64,000 nt of DNA, taken from contig NC_068973.1 of assembly GCF_016808095.1 (NCBI RefSeq), forward strand, positions 28,576,077-28,640,076, written 5' to 3'. The notes under the pieces are model-generated. The model searched no databases. It saw nothing but the letters and a program-made list of their open reading frames with translations, and was not told the origin of the DNA. A program made the position numbers and the translations under genes. Positions 25,536 to 36,735 of the stretch are shown here, piece after piece. The stretch comes from Vigna angularis (Eukaryota; Streptophyta; Magnoliopsida; Fabales; Fabaceae). Each line of letters starts with the position of its first letter. Positions within the stretch are counted from its first letter, which is position 1.

Positions 25536-26056
25536 TGTCAATACCCAATTTCGTCCAAATAGATAAAAACGTCTAGAATTAAGAAGAAATAATAAAATAA
25601 AATAATAAAAAGGCAAAGACAAATTTCATATAAATTTATTGTCTTTTAGGAAGAAAAAAAGGTTTTTGTTTTTATTTTCTTTTCCTTTTTTGATTATTTT
25701 TATTTGTTACTTTTATTATTATTATTATTATTATTTTTATTTTTATTTTTTTATCTTTTTTTTACTTTTTGTTTTATTTTATCGTGTTTGTTTTTATTTG
25801 TTTTCTCTCTTGTTTGTTATTTTTATAATTTTTTGTCAATATTTATTTTATATTTTATCATGTTGTTATTTATTTACTAATTTATTTTTATTGTTTTAAT
25901 TATCAAAGTTTTCCTTTTCTATTTCCCTTTTCATTTGTTTCTTAGATTCAAGAAAGGAATATTTTCTTAAATAATATATATGTATATATATTGCTAATGT
26001 TTTACAGAAAAAAGAAAAATAAAGAAAAAAACACAAAAGTCAACTAAGCTTTCTTT

Positions 26057-26156
26057 CCTGCAACACAAAGCAACCGTGCTTACCAGCCTGCAACACAAAG
26101 CAACCGTGCATACTAGCCTGCAACACAAAGCAACCGTGCTTACCAGCCTGCAACAT
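26057..26156 (+). repeat. 30-bp minisatellite in the solo LTR
   Basis: Three full copies and one partial copy of a 30-bp unit beginning cctgcaacacaaagcaaccg. Copies start at 26057, 26087, 26117 and 26147. Confidence 0.9.
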
Positions 26157-26381
26157 TACACAGTAATGCTTAAAGTATTCCAACAATAAGAGAAAGTTTT
26201 TGTTCCTATTGCTAAAAATCCCTATGCAGAGTTGCAATCATACATCAAAGAGGGAAAGGATATCTGAATGGCTTTTCCCAACTGATCCAATTTAAACATA
26301 AAGAAGGAAAAAGACAAGGAGGAAATCCCAAGTCAAAGGATATGCCCTGATCTTCCTGAAAGTCGTGCGGCAGAGAGGAGC

Positions 26382-27075
26382 CCTGATCGCCCGCATCTTC
26401 CTAGTGCTTAATATCTTTCTTTTTTTTAAAATAAATTAAAAATAACGATTGAAAGGTATGAACACTCGTGTGATCATTCGCATCGTCCTAGTGTTTAATA
26501 CGTTTTCCCTCTCTCTTAAAAATAATTAAAAATAACGTTTTAAAGGTATGAACACTCGTGTGATCGTTCGCATCGTCCTAGTGTTTAATATCTTTCCCTC
26601 TCTTTAAAAAATAATTAAAAATAACAAAAATAATTTTTTAAAGGTATAAGTACTCGTGCGATCGTCCGCATCAGCCTAGTACTTAATACTCTTGATCTAA
26701 AAATTAAATAATGATATGAGTACTCGTGCGATCGTTCGCATCAACCTAGTACTCAATATCTTCAATCTTAAAAATTAAATAATGGTATGAGTGCTCGTGC
26801 GATCGTCCGCATCAGCCTAGTACTCAATACTCTCATGTCTTTCTAAATAATTAAATAATGGTATGAGTGCTCGTGCGATCGTCCGCATCAGCCTAACACT
26901 TAATACTCTCAAGTCTTCCTAAATAAGTAATTAATGGTATGAATGCTCGTGTGATTGTTCGCATAGTCCTAGTGCTTAATACCGTTATTTCTCTTTTAAA
27001 AATAAATTAAAATATTTAAATATCATTCTAAAGGTATGAGTACTCGTGTGACCGTCCGCGTCGACCTAGTACTTA
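26382..27075 (+). repeat. 70-98-bp tandem repeat in the solo LTR
   Basis: Eight copies begin with ggtatgagtactcgtg-like sequence (starts near 26455, 26545, 26643, 26713, 26783, 26860, 26936, 27033), and a partial copy lies at 26382. The core 'ctcgtgcgatcgtccgcatc' is well kept; the AT-rich spacer varies, so periods run from 70 to 98 bp. Confidence 0.85.
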
Positions 27076-27716
27076 TTACCTTCTTTTCCTTGAAAGTATA
27101 AAAAAAATAATATAAAATCTTCAAAAGCTAAAAACATCAACACTTTCAAGCAAAAAAACAACCTTTCAGCCAGAACTACGTGATCCTTGATTCTCCATCA
27201 AAAGTGGAGATACGTAGGAACAAGGTTAGCCCTTATCTGGTTCACTTCCCAAAAATCCAAAATTATCCATAATCATTTCTAAACAAAATTCTCAAACAAT
27301 TCTCCAAACAAACTATCCAAATAGATTCCAAAAGAACTACGTAACCCTGATTTCTCGTTTTGAATGAGAATACGTAGGAGCAAGGTCAATCCTTGTCGGG
27401 CTCAAAAAACTAAAAAAGATATTTTGTTTCTTTAGAGTTTTATTTTTGGGGATAATTAAACATTTTGAAAACCACATCACATTCGCGTATTTAGTTAAAG
27501 GTACTGCCTTCGGGCAAGCGCGGTAGCGTGTTAATACCTTCCCTAAGCGTAACCGACTCCCGAACCCAGAATCTGGTTTTCACAGACCATGCCTTATCCT
27601 TTTATGGTTTTTCCGTAGTTTTCCAGAATAAACTATGGTGGCGACTCCAATCTCTTTATCAAACCCGTTTGTTTTTTGGATCGTTGTCCCGTCGCGATTC
27701 CGGTTGCGACAACTAT

Positions 27717-28455
27717 CATTAGGTCTTTACCTGGACTACCTTTCACGTACAATCCATGTTCTACAACACATATTTCAAAATTGTGTTTGATGAAGAAGGC
27801 ATCAATTCTCTTGTTCCAAGCTCTCGGTGCTTGTCTTAAGCTGTACAAGGCCTTCTAGAGTCTATACATTTTATGCTCCTTGCCTTTTTCATTAAAACCT
27901 AGAGGCTGCTGAACGTAAATCTCCTCCTCCAAGGGTTCGTGTAAGAATGTTGATTTGACATCAAGTTGAAACAATGGTCATTCCCTTGTGCAGGCCACTG
28001 CTACCACTAACCGAACGGTCTCCAACCTTGTAACTGGTGCGAAGACCTCATCAAAGTCTACTCTTCGCCTTTGAAGAAACCCTTTAGCCACAAGTCTCGC
28101 CTTGTGTTTTGAGATTGTGCCGTCCGGATTCATCTTCCTTTTGAAGATTCACTTTACCCCAATGCAGTGCTTTCCAGCTCGAAGATTAACTAGTCTCCAC
28201 GTTTCATTATTTTCTGTGGATCTGAGCTCTTCTATCATAGCATTCTTCCAAACCGGTTGTTGTAGATCCTCTTCTTTGTTCACTGGTTCTACCTCGGTCA
28301 TCAATGCTATGTGGACAAGATCTCCCTCATAATTAATTCCTGCATTAGGGTAAATTTCATAATTCTCAAACCTTGGTGGTATCGCAGTTTGTCTGCATGG
28401 CCACTAAGTTGTTGCTGAATCAGCATTGCTCCTAGTGATATCTAAGGTTTCATCA
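27717..28455 (-). pseudogene. Copia reverse transcriptase, N-terminal part
   Basis: The minus strand contains the copia reverse transcriptase entry (ETVRLVVAVA type sequence at about 28010) and the segment LRQAPRAWNKRIDAFFIKHNFEICVVEHGLYVK at 27848-27750. Several stops interrupt it. It ends where the solo LTR is inserted. Confidence 0.78.
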
Positions 28456-29271
28456 TCAGAACTCTCGTGCGCCTCTGCCGTTCGGTGTAGAAGATCTCCG
28501 TCGTTCGGTCAACAGGTCTCCTACCGACTTCTTCAGGCTGGTTTGTTTGTGATTCCAGTCCCATGTTTCATCCTCAAGCACAATCACATCTCTACTCAGC
28601 ACCATCTTTTCTTTGATTGAGTTATAGAGCTTATATGCGCCATTTGGGTGATATCTAACAAAGATCATAGCTTCCCCTTTATCTTGCAACTTCAATCGTT
28701 TTTTATCTGCTACATGACTAAAAGCAAGAGAATCGAACACTTTAAAATAATGAACCGAAGGTTTATTACCTGACCATGCTTCCAGCGGTACCTTGCCTTC
28801 AAGCCTTCTGGTAGGACACCTATTGAGGATGTGAACTGCTATCGAGACAGCCTCTGCTAAGAAGTTTTGTGGCATGCTCTTCTCCTTTATAAGACACTTG
28901 ACCATGTTCATTATCGTGCGGTTTCTCCTTTCCGCTAGTCCATTATGTTGGGGTGTGTACGGCGCTGTCATCTCATGTGCAATTCCACTACTATAGCAGT
29001 ATTCTTCGAATGCATGTGAACTGTATTCTCTTCCTCTATCAGTTTTGAGGACTTTTACTTGCTTTCCACTCTCTCATTCTACACAGAGTTTAAACTTCTT
29101 GAACACTTCTAAAGCTTCAATCTTCATCTTGATGATGTATACCCATATTATCCTACTGTATTCATCAACAAACGTGAGAAAGTACCTATTTCCAGCCAAT
29201 GAGGGCACACCGAACGGTCCACATATATTCGAATGCACAACTTCTAGGCATTCTTTTGATCTCATCTGCAC
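28456..29271 (-). pseudogene. Copia integrase remnant
   Basis: Two frames cover the integrase core: 29271-29074 with VVHSNICGPFGVPSLAGNRY, and 28971-28456 with [20 protein letters not shown] followed by the copia C-terminal region ([19 protein letters not shown]). The glutamate of the catalytic triad is present in LAERRNR. The first aspartate, normally in HSDICGP, is asparagine. About 100 bases between the two frames are out of frame. Confidence 0.85.
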
Positions 29272-29469
29272 TTATGACTGTAATGGTCATCGGGTCTGCT
29301 TTCCTGTTAAACAAGATTCACAAGCATTATTAGGAAGTGAGACGTTTGGTATACCTGTCACCAAGGCCTTTTCTCCAAGTTGCTGAAGATCTCTAAAGTT
29401 CAGGTGACCGAATCGCAGGTGCCACTTCCAGCTTTCTTCATCCTTCATGGTAGTCAAACATCGTAGATT

Positions 29470-29850
29470 CTATACTGCATCCAGGTTGACTTGGAACGTT
29501 CGGTTCTTTGAGATCTTGCTTGTCAAGATCAACTTCCTGTTGTTGTCGAAAAATTCAACTCGGTCATGATTCCCCATCATCATTGTGTACCCTTTCTCTA
29601 TCAATTGTCCAATACTGAGTAGGTTGCACTTCATTGCTGGGACCAACAGCACATTGGCGATGATAACATGTGATCCATTCTTCCGTTTGATGATCACATC
29701 TCCCACTCCTTCAACCTTTAGAGCACTATCATCTGCAAATTTCACTTTGCTTTTCTTTGTTTCATCAAGGTTTATTAGCCATTCTTTATTACATGTCATA
29801 TGATTGGAACAACTAGAATCTAGGTACCAAGACTTAACCTAAGACCATGC
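29470..29850 (-). pseudogene. Copia protease remnant
   Basis: The minus strand reads WYLDSSCSNHMTCNKEW, where copia elements normally have DSGCSNHMTG, so the glycine of the catalytic D-S/T-G is serine here. It continues into KVKFADDSALKVEGVGDVII and LLSIGQLIEKGY, which are standard for this domain. A TAG stop lies shortly upstream in the same frame. Confidence 0.8.
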
Positions 29851-29904
29851 GGATTCAGCAGTGGTCGTTACTATTAACGTTAAAGGTTCTGAGTTTGAGT
29901 CTTC

Positions 29905-30922
29905 CTAGGCTAGATATGCTTCCTTATTCTGATACTTCTTCTTCTGCTTTCCTTTGCTAGAAGGACATTCATACGCATAATGTCCCAGTTTGTGGCAATT
30001 AAAACATTCAATGTTTTTCTTGTCTTTCTTCTTCAAATGTTTCTCAAATCTACCATTTTCTTCCACTGAATCAAACTTCTCATCTTGGTCATTGGCATTG
30101 TGATCATTCTTCCACTTCCCTTTTGTTGATTTGTCCTTCCATTTCTTGAATTTCTTCTTACCTTCATTTCTGGAATGATGTACCTTCAATGCTTGATCAT
30201 CATTCTTGATGGGTTTCTATCCAGCATTCTCATCTCATACGCTTCCAAGGAACTTTGAAGTTCCTCAATCTTCAGTTTTTCAAGATCTCTGGACTCCTCA
30301 ATTGCCACGACAATGTAATTAAATCTTTGAGGTAGTGATCTCATAATCTTCTCAATTACCATGAGATCACTGATGGCTTCACCACACCCTTTAATTTGGT
30401 TAGTAATCGATAAAATCTTATTGAAATACTCGCTTACCTTATCATTGTCGTCCATCTGCATGAGTTTGTATTGCCTTCTCAGCGTTCGAAGTTTCACCTT
30501 CTTGATCCTTTCACCTCCAGCATGGCATCACACCAATATGTTCCAGGCTTCTCTCGCTGTTCCAACATTTTGAATTTTCTCAAAGTGCATGTCATTCACA
30601 CACTGATGGATGATGAACAGTGCTTTATTATCCTTCTTTCTGAACGCTGCCTTCTGCTCCTCTGAGTCACCATCATCAGGCTCATATCCCTTTTCTTCAA
30701 CAATGTCGTTGACATCTTGAAACTGAAACAAGACCCTCATCTGCGTACTCCACCTTCTCTAGTTCTTGTCTGTGAGAACATGTAAACTTGTTGTGGGAAT
30801 ATCAGCCATGACTCAACTCTTCTTTCTCGCTCAAGAACCGAACTCTTGACTGCCTTTCTTGTTGCTTCAATCACTCTGTCCAACCACCGCAATGTTGACG
30901 TGATTTCAGAAGCAAGCACCAC
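29905..30922 (-). pseudogene. Copia gag (nucleocapsid) remnant
   Basis: Three frames on the minus strand (30922-30737, 30740-30528, 30497-29905 in two overlapping parts) together cover a copia gag with frame changes between them. Recognisable parts are the UBN2-type core (ALFIIHQCVNDMHFEKI, LRRQYKLMQMDDNDKVSEYF, GCGEAISDLMVIEKIMRSLP) and a CCHC zinc knuckle, CFNCHKLGHYAYEC, near the end. The product would package the element RNA; here it is broken. Confidence 0.82.
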
Positions 30923-30940
30923 TAGTCCTCCTTTGAACCT

Positions 30941-30956
30941 GATGCTCTGGATACCA
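30941..30956 (-). other. Primer-binding site of the copia element
   Basis: The minus strand reads TGGTATCCAGAGCATC two bases after the 5' LTR. It matches the initiator-Met tRNA type primer site with one extra C. Confidence 0.7.
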
Positions 30957-30958
30957 CT

Positions 30959-31253
30959 GTTAGAAAGTTAGAGAGAAAGATTTGCGAGAGCTGCGCGACC
31001 TAGACCAATCGGTGTGAGAGAGCGACCGAGTGGCGTGACCGATCGGTATCAGAGCTCAACCGGATGGTGTGAACAAAATGAAACCAAACAAAATGAGAAA
31101 AAACTAAAACAGAATATTATTGCGTTGTATCACCTTAAGTTTACACAAAAGATGTGATGTATTTACACACATCATGTGAAGGTAAAATACAAACAAAATT
31201 AACAGAATTTTAAAATCCTAACTAGTGGAGGTTTGAGTTATATTCTTCTAACA
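30959..31253 (-). repeat. 5' LTR of the copia element
   Basis: A 295-bp LTR matching 24263-24558 at about 91%. It contains the 10-bp palindrome ACCGATCGGT, overlapping the plus-strand GGTATCAGAGC. Confidence 0.88.
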
Positions 31254-31258
31254 ATTAT

Positions 31259-32400
31259 GAGATTGTGACATCTCTTTTTGAATCTATTGAGTGTTTATTG
31301 GATTTTAAAATCTAGAATGTAAAATTGTATGTGTTTACTAGATTTTAAAATCTGGTTATATTTATGTGTAACAGATTTTAAAATTATTCAATAATGTGAA
31401 GTTGTGTACCAAATTTTAAAATTTAATTTTATTTATATATATTGAATTTTGAAATTTGATAATGTGAAGTTGTGTGTGGTCACCGTATTTTTAAATCCAA
31501 TTTTATTTGTGTATATCAAATTTCAAAATTATATTTATTCAATTATTTAATGTATTATTTGTTGTGGGAACAAAATGAGAAGGCCAGTTGAGGGTACAGG
31601 AAGACAATGGGATGCAGAAGAAGAAACCCATTCTTTCATCTTTCCCAACCCCATCCTCTTCTTTTTCAGAGTTGCTGCACGTTCACCTACCTCGCTTCTA
31701 GCCGTGCATTTTCTATTACAATATTCACATGAAATATACAATCCAACTAAATTAAATTTTTTCTTCATACAGAATTTGGGTTTCATATGTTCAATTTTCC
31801 TCAAATAATGAACTTGTGCTTGTAATTTATAAGAAACTGCAATTAAATACATGCCTAGTAAAATGAAAAACAATATCTTTGAAGCAGTGTATCTGCACCA
31901 TTTATTTAATCTAATAGTTACTGGAATGCAAAATTGAATACCGAATTACAGAATCTGTAACATAAGTTTTTTTCTTATATCAAAGATTGTATAATCTCAA
32001 AATATAAATTTTTTATTTCAAGTTAAACACTACATTTTTTAGTTGACATGGAATATTTTAAAATATTCATTTTATATTTTAAATTATACATTCCAAAATA
32101 TAATTTTTATTTTGTATTTTAGATTGTATAATTTAAGATTATTTTTTATTTTGTATTCTGAAATATACAATTTAGAATATAACATTTTTCTTTCAAATTA
32201 TACATTCTAAAATATCTTTAAATTATGTATTCTGAACTCAAAATTAAATAAAAGAAGGTAAAATTAGAATTTTAAGTATATGTAGGTTCGGGAAAAAATT
32301 ATGGAGGTGTAAGAAGAAGTTGCCCCAACCCAATTACAATGTTAGATAGTGGGCCTGAGATCCGTTGAGATGCTACAACAGTCATGTGTACGGTTACCGC
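31259..32400. other. Intergenic DNA before the first host gene, repeat-like
   Basis: The stretch 31270-31530 repeats 'gattttaaaatc' palindromes. The stretch 31920-32240 repeats 'attttaaattatacattc'-like phrases. These look like a decayed repeat. At 32351 the motif TGGGCC lies upstream of the first exon of the gene at 33 kb; TCP-type Site II motifs of this kind are common in plant housekeeping promoters, but the link is inference. Confidence 0.4.
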
Positions 32401-32596
32401 GCGAAAGTTTAAGTGTCCTTCTTCTCACAAACGTTTCTTTGTTCTTTATACTCGGTTTGTCTGATTCACACGTTAATGTTAGTCGAATGCTTCTAAATAG
32501 GGCAAAAGAATCCCCACAAACCCTAACTTTATTCATTTCACTAACACACTCACTCCCTAAAGTTCCCAGCTTTATCTCACCAAGCACGCTCTAACG

Positions 32597-33081
32597 TAAG
32601 TTCACTGCAGTTATTCCAATTTACTTTTTTTAATATATTTTTTTTTTCATTTTCCTTTTGGTAAAACGAAAATTGAACCCAGGATGGAAGTCACTGTTTC
32701 TTTGTTCAGGTAGCTTACTTTCATATAGTTTTACTATAATACGTGAAGAAAATAGAGGTATTTGCTTTGGTTCATGTCTGTGGTTCGTTTACTAGTATGA
32801 CTCGATACTAGCATGAACATGAGATGTGTAAAACAAAAAAACAAAAAATGAACTACGAAAAAGTGAAATTGGATTGGAACCCGATTTTTTTTAAAGGAAA
32901 ATTATGGTTTAACTAGAGAGAAAAGCATTTGATTTGTTTTTGTTCTTGTGTTTTTGGAAGCGCGCTTTGTAGGTTTTAGAAGTTGCATTTTCTCTCTCTT
33001 TCTGAGCATGCTATAAAAGGATTTTTCAATTTCTAATTATTATATTTTTTGGATTTTATCATGTTAAAAATTACGAACGCA
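32597..33081 (+). other. Probable 5' UTR intron of the 33-kb gene
   Basis: A good donor (ctaac|gtaagt at 32596/32597) and a good acceptor (gaacgcag| ending at 33081) bracket this stretch, which lies just before the start codon at 33140. No coding frame precedes it, so it would split the 5' untranslated region. Confidence 0.5.
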
Positions 33082-33139
33082 GGGTTTCTGAGACAGGCAT
33101 GTAGGTATTCTTTAACGAAAATATTGCAAAACCCTTTTG

Positions 33140-35902
33140 ATGGAGGTTGTTAGAGAGAGACTGAAAGAAGATAAAGAAATGTCAAACCTCAATGTTGTCA
33201 GCAGTAACATGTCAGAAAGTTGTAGGTGTGATGAATTGGTAGAGAGAAGCAAGAAAGATGAAATGAGGTGTGCCGAGTTAGAATTTAAGCTTAAGAAGAA
33301 AGATGAGCATTGTGAAGCACTTGAGGCTAAACTCAGGGCACTTGAAGGTGAGGTGGAAGTTTTGAGGGTGTCTAGTGAAGGGCGTAAGGAGAAAAAAGTT
33401 GGCAATGTAAAAGATGGAGAAGTGAACACGGTTATTGATTTGACAGATGATAGTGAGATTGAACAACTATTGATTGAAAACAGTGTTTTGGAATGTGAGA
33501 AGAAAAAGTATAAGAGTGAGGCTGAGGTCTGGAAAGACAGGTACTGGAAACTGGAATCATGGGCCTCACAGTTGAAGCCGGAAAGTGGCTGTTATTACCA
33601 TGAAGAAAATGGAAAGAAGGAGGAAAGTGGTGTGATTAGGACTGGTGGTAGTTCGCATCTAGAACCAATTATGGATTCTAGAGTGCTAAGTGTTGGGAGA
33701 GTTAAAAGGAAAATGACATTTGAGATTGAAGAGAGACCCAGCAAAATGATGGCTCTATCTGCACCCTTTGTTGCAAAATCTGCTTCTGTTTTTGCAACTG
33801 ATATCCTTGACAGTGATGATGAACCCAATATTCCCCAACACCCTTTCCTAGATAGTGAGGGTAGCGGAGATATTTTTGTAACATCGTGTTTTCCTGGAGA
33901 AAATGAGAAGATTTCTAGCAGTTATGCCAAAAACAATGAGGAAGATAGGAATTCTGGTGAAGATTTACCTTTTGTGGTAACACCTAAGAGGAAACGAAAT
34001 TGTAATGTTGTCTCAAGTGAGTCAGAAAATGACAATGATGATGTGCCGATTAGTAAATTAAAGAGGATGCATATTCAGGAAGTAAGACCTGATGAAGTCA
34101 GATGTGACACAAATAACTTTGTAGCTGCTTCTGCTTCAGCAGTCGACAAGGTTATCGGGACTGTAACACCTAGGCAGCGTATAATGCCACTCAGAAAATT
34201 GGCCAAAAAAAGTCAAGAAGGTAGAACAGCGTATACATCTAGTAGGGCCAAACATCAACAATGTAATCTGAAAAATGCTGCTGCTGATGATGATGAGTCA
34301 CAAGAGGATTTGTCTGACTGTGAAGATGAATGCATGAGTGATTTTATTGTTGACGATTTTGATGAGTTGTCTTCTGGTGATGCATCAAGCAAATCACAAG
34401 ATGCATCTGATGGGGATGTGAACTCTGATTCCTGTAACTCACAAGATGTACCAGATAATCACACGAGTGATACAAGAGATGTATCTGATGAGGACATAGA
34501 CTTCAGTAAGATATTATCACAAATTCAGAGGAAGAAAGATCACATGGAGTGGGAATTTGAGGCTGATATGCTTGCAGATTTTGGCAAAGATTCTGAATTG
34601 TGTATGAAGGCTGTGTGTGCTCTCTATCAACAGCAAACTTCTGAGGAACAGATGAGCAGGGGAACATTGTATACTAACCAGCGAGGATTCAGCAAGTTTG
34701 ATGCTAACAGGTAGAGGCACAAATAATAACTTTGGCTATGCTGCACTTATTTAACGTGGTATGGTTCCTAAAGGTTCATCCTTTTTCTACGCATGCTAGA
34801 GACATCTACAACATAAAAATATTATGTTTGTTTTAGAGTAGGAGTGGAACGGGGTGAATTGATGGAGGATCTTATGTCTCTTAGTTGGAACTCTGTTTTG
34901 GAGGGAATTGGCGGTTGAGAAGATAAGATTCTCTATAACAAGAGATTCACATAACCCGAATAACCGCCAACCAGTCCAAGTTTAAAATTCTCCTCAGGTC
35001 TTAAAGACTGGACAACACAATTTTAAATACTCTAGTCATAGATTACCATTAGATCTTCATTGGAGATTTTCTGAGTCCGGGAGCACAACTAAAAACTATT
35101 ATTTTTTAAATAATAAAATGAAAAGAGGTTTAGAATTTAGTTAAAAATTAATTACGTTCTATTGGGACTTGTTTTGAAAATTGCATTGACACACCAAAAA
35201 CTAAGAACTTGCCACAAAGAAGGCTATTTCAAGTGTGACAAAAACTCAGTTTTTTAGGGTGAGGTCGTTACTTCAGAGTGATTGTTGGTGACGTGGAGAG
35301 CTGCAAATAAAAAAAAATCTTAGAGGTTTGTTTACGTTAAAATGTAACGCATCTTAATTTGTATGAGAGTAATATTTCAAGAGAGAATATGTTTGGTGTA
35401 ATTTAAGAAGCTTTCAATAGAGGAGATTGAAATTTAACCTTTTTATGAATTCAGCATCATAACAGGGTTAAGCCATTTCTTTGAATTGATCTGATAGTAA
35501 CTGATATTAATGAGAGAAACAATATTGCTTAATGAACACAAAATATGTAGGAAAAGAGAGTGCATCAGAAGGCATACGCAGACTCTGCCCTCCCTCTGCT
35601 TTGCAATCTCATCTCAAAGTCAAATAATATATCTGTAGGGAGAAAAAACTAGCAATTTTAGTTAGTGAGCTCAAAGTCAATTTTATATCAGTATCTTTCT
35701 CGTGTTTTCTTGCTTTTACAGAGGGAGCACTTTGGCCGAGTACCTCACTCATGGAGATCCTCGTGGTGGTTTGAAGAAGTCTCTCAAGGAATTGCAAGAA
35801 CATGACCCCAAAGCAGTTGAACTATGCAGAACCTTTGCCATTCGCTACTCAAAGCAGCTATACCATATCTACATAAACAAAGAGAACCCTTTCTTTCCTT
35901 AA
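33140..35902 (+). CDS. Uncharacterised acidic coiled-coil protein, probably nuclear
   Basis: Two coding exons, 33140-34710 and 35722-35902, join in frame (AAC AG|A GGG) across an intron with donor AG|gtagag and acceptor ttttacag. They give 583 residues. I chose the ATG at 33140; a TTG just before it is not a plausible plant start. Residues 1-80 and about 110-145 are charged and heptad-like, as in coiled coils. VIDLTDD at 98-104 matches the SUMO-interacting core V-I-D-L-T. Basic clusters TPKRKRN and SKLKRMH may be nuclear localisation signals. The middle and later part is rich in Asp, Ser and Glu. The tail, from RGSTLAEYL to YINKENPFFP, is compact and probably a conserved domain. I do not recognise the family; a chromatin- or SUMO-linked role is inference from composition. 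Confidence 0.85.
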
Positions 35903-36558
35903 TTACGTTTCAGTCTTAGGTTGAAACAAACACCAACTAGATTATATAATTATGTTTCAATTTAAATATTATGGTGCCTATATGTGTATGCATATGCTGT
36001 CCACTGTTACTCTTTTAATTAGTTATAATCGTATTTTTAGTAATTATGGCATTTTTTATTTTCTCTCGATATGAAATCCTACTTTGTCTTCTCTGTTTAT
36101 TTTAAGGAATTAAGGGCAATAATTTGGTACGCGTAGCAAATAAATGGAACTGCCAACTTTGTGACACCGCTATCTTATTTAAAGGAGAAAACGCAAAAAC
36201 CAGCTAAACTACTTTGATTTGTTGTTTAAAATTATGAAAATATAGTCCATGCACTCAGAATATATTTTTTTGTCATTTATTAACAATTATAATAAATGAT
36301 AAAATTATTAAATTTGATAGTAATTATTTTGAAATCCATATTCTAACTAGTTAATATGGCCAATCTTTTTACATTTTCCAATACTTACCAAATCAGTGAA
36401 AGGGATTGTTTTAAGGTAAACCAAAGTTATATTAAGTAAATGAGTTGGTTTGGCGAAAGGATGTTAGTAACAATATTGAACGAAAGAAAAGGAAAAGTGA
36501 AAATAGTAGGAGTTATCCTGAAAGTGCGGTGCACCCTTCATTGGAGATCTGAAAAGAG
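35903..36558. other. Intergenic DNA between two genes
   Basis: 3' flank of the preceding gene and upstream region of the arabinogalactan peptide gene. No frame or repeat of note. Confidence 0.45.
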
Positions 36559-36582
36559 GTGGTGAGATTGAAGCATTGGCAT

Positions 36583-36590
36583 TATAAAAG
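36583..36590 (+). promoter_or_regulatory. Probable TATA box of the arabinogalactan peptide gene
   Basis: TATAAAAG lies 193 bp before the start codon, so transcription would begin near 36615 and give a leader of about 170 bases that contains a GA microsatellite. Confidence 0.6.
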
Positions 36591-36710
36591 GGAGCTGATA
36601 GGGGTTTTGAATCTCACCACCCCAACATCTTTCTTACACAAGCTTAGCTACTTAGCCTTCTCTCTCCTTTCTTTCTCTCTTAAGTTTGAGAGATCAAGAG
36701 AAAGGAAGGA

Positions 36711-36735
36711 GAGAGAGAGAGAGAGAGAGAGAGAA
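36711..36735 (+). repeat. GA microsatellite in the 5' leader
   Basis: An uninterrupted (GA)n run of about 24 bases lies in the presumed 5' UTR, some 50 bases before the start codon. Confidence 0.85.

Larger units (their letters stand above)
25536..27711 (+). mobile_element. Solo LTR of an Ogre/Tat-like Ty3/gypsy element, nested in the copia
   Basis: This 2176-bp block starts TGTCAATACCC and ends GGTTGCGACA, and is flanked by the 5-bp duplication ACTAT (25531-25535; 27712-27716). It interrupts the copia reverse transcriptase exactly. There is no coding sequence or second LTR, so it is a solo LTR left by recombination. The family is inferred from large size and from phrases remembered from legume Ogre/Tat LTRs: 'ccagaactacgt' with 'gatacgtagga', 'gtggcgactcc' and 'cccgtcgcgattccgg' near the end. 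It lies in the opposite direction to the host element. A long T-rich tract (about 25640-25900) and two minisatellites lie inside. Confidence 0.88.
24263..31253 (-). mobile_element. Ty1/copia LTR retrotransposon, degenerate, minus strand
   Basis: Two LTRs of ~295 bp (24263-24558 and 30959-31253) with TGTTAG...CTAACA ends enclose gag, protease, integrase, reverse transcriptase and RNase H in copia order. The flanks are the perfect 5-bp duplication ATTAT (24258-24262; 31254-31258). On the minus strand a primer site TGGTATCCAGAGC follows the 5' LTR and a purine tract AAGGGAAAG precedes the 3' LTR. Comparing the LTRs by eye gives about 27 differences (~9%), so the insertion is old. The coding part is broken by stops, frameshifts and a nested solo LTR at 25536-27711. 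Confidence 0.93.

Noticed and set aside
25639..25899. An 86-codon frame rich in Phe, Tyr and Leu
   Set aside because: It is a translated T-rich tract inside the solo LTR.
26382..27075. CRISPR-like regular repeats
   Set aside because: The setting is a plant nuclear LTR, spacing varies and spacers are similar AT-rich sequence; it is a minisatellite.
32342..32594. 81-codon frames on both strands just before the 33-kb gene
   Set aside because: They lie in the presumed promoter and leader, are antisense to each other and show no domain.
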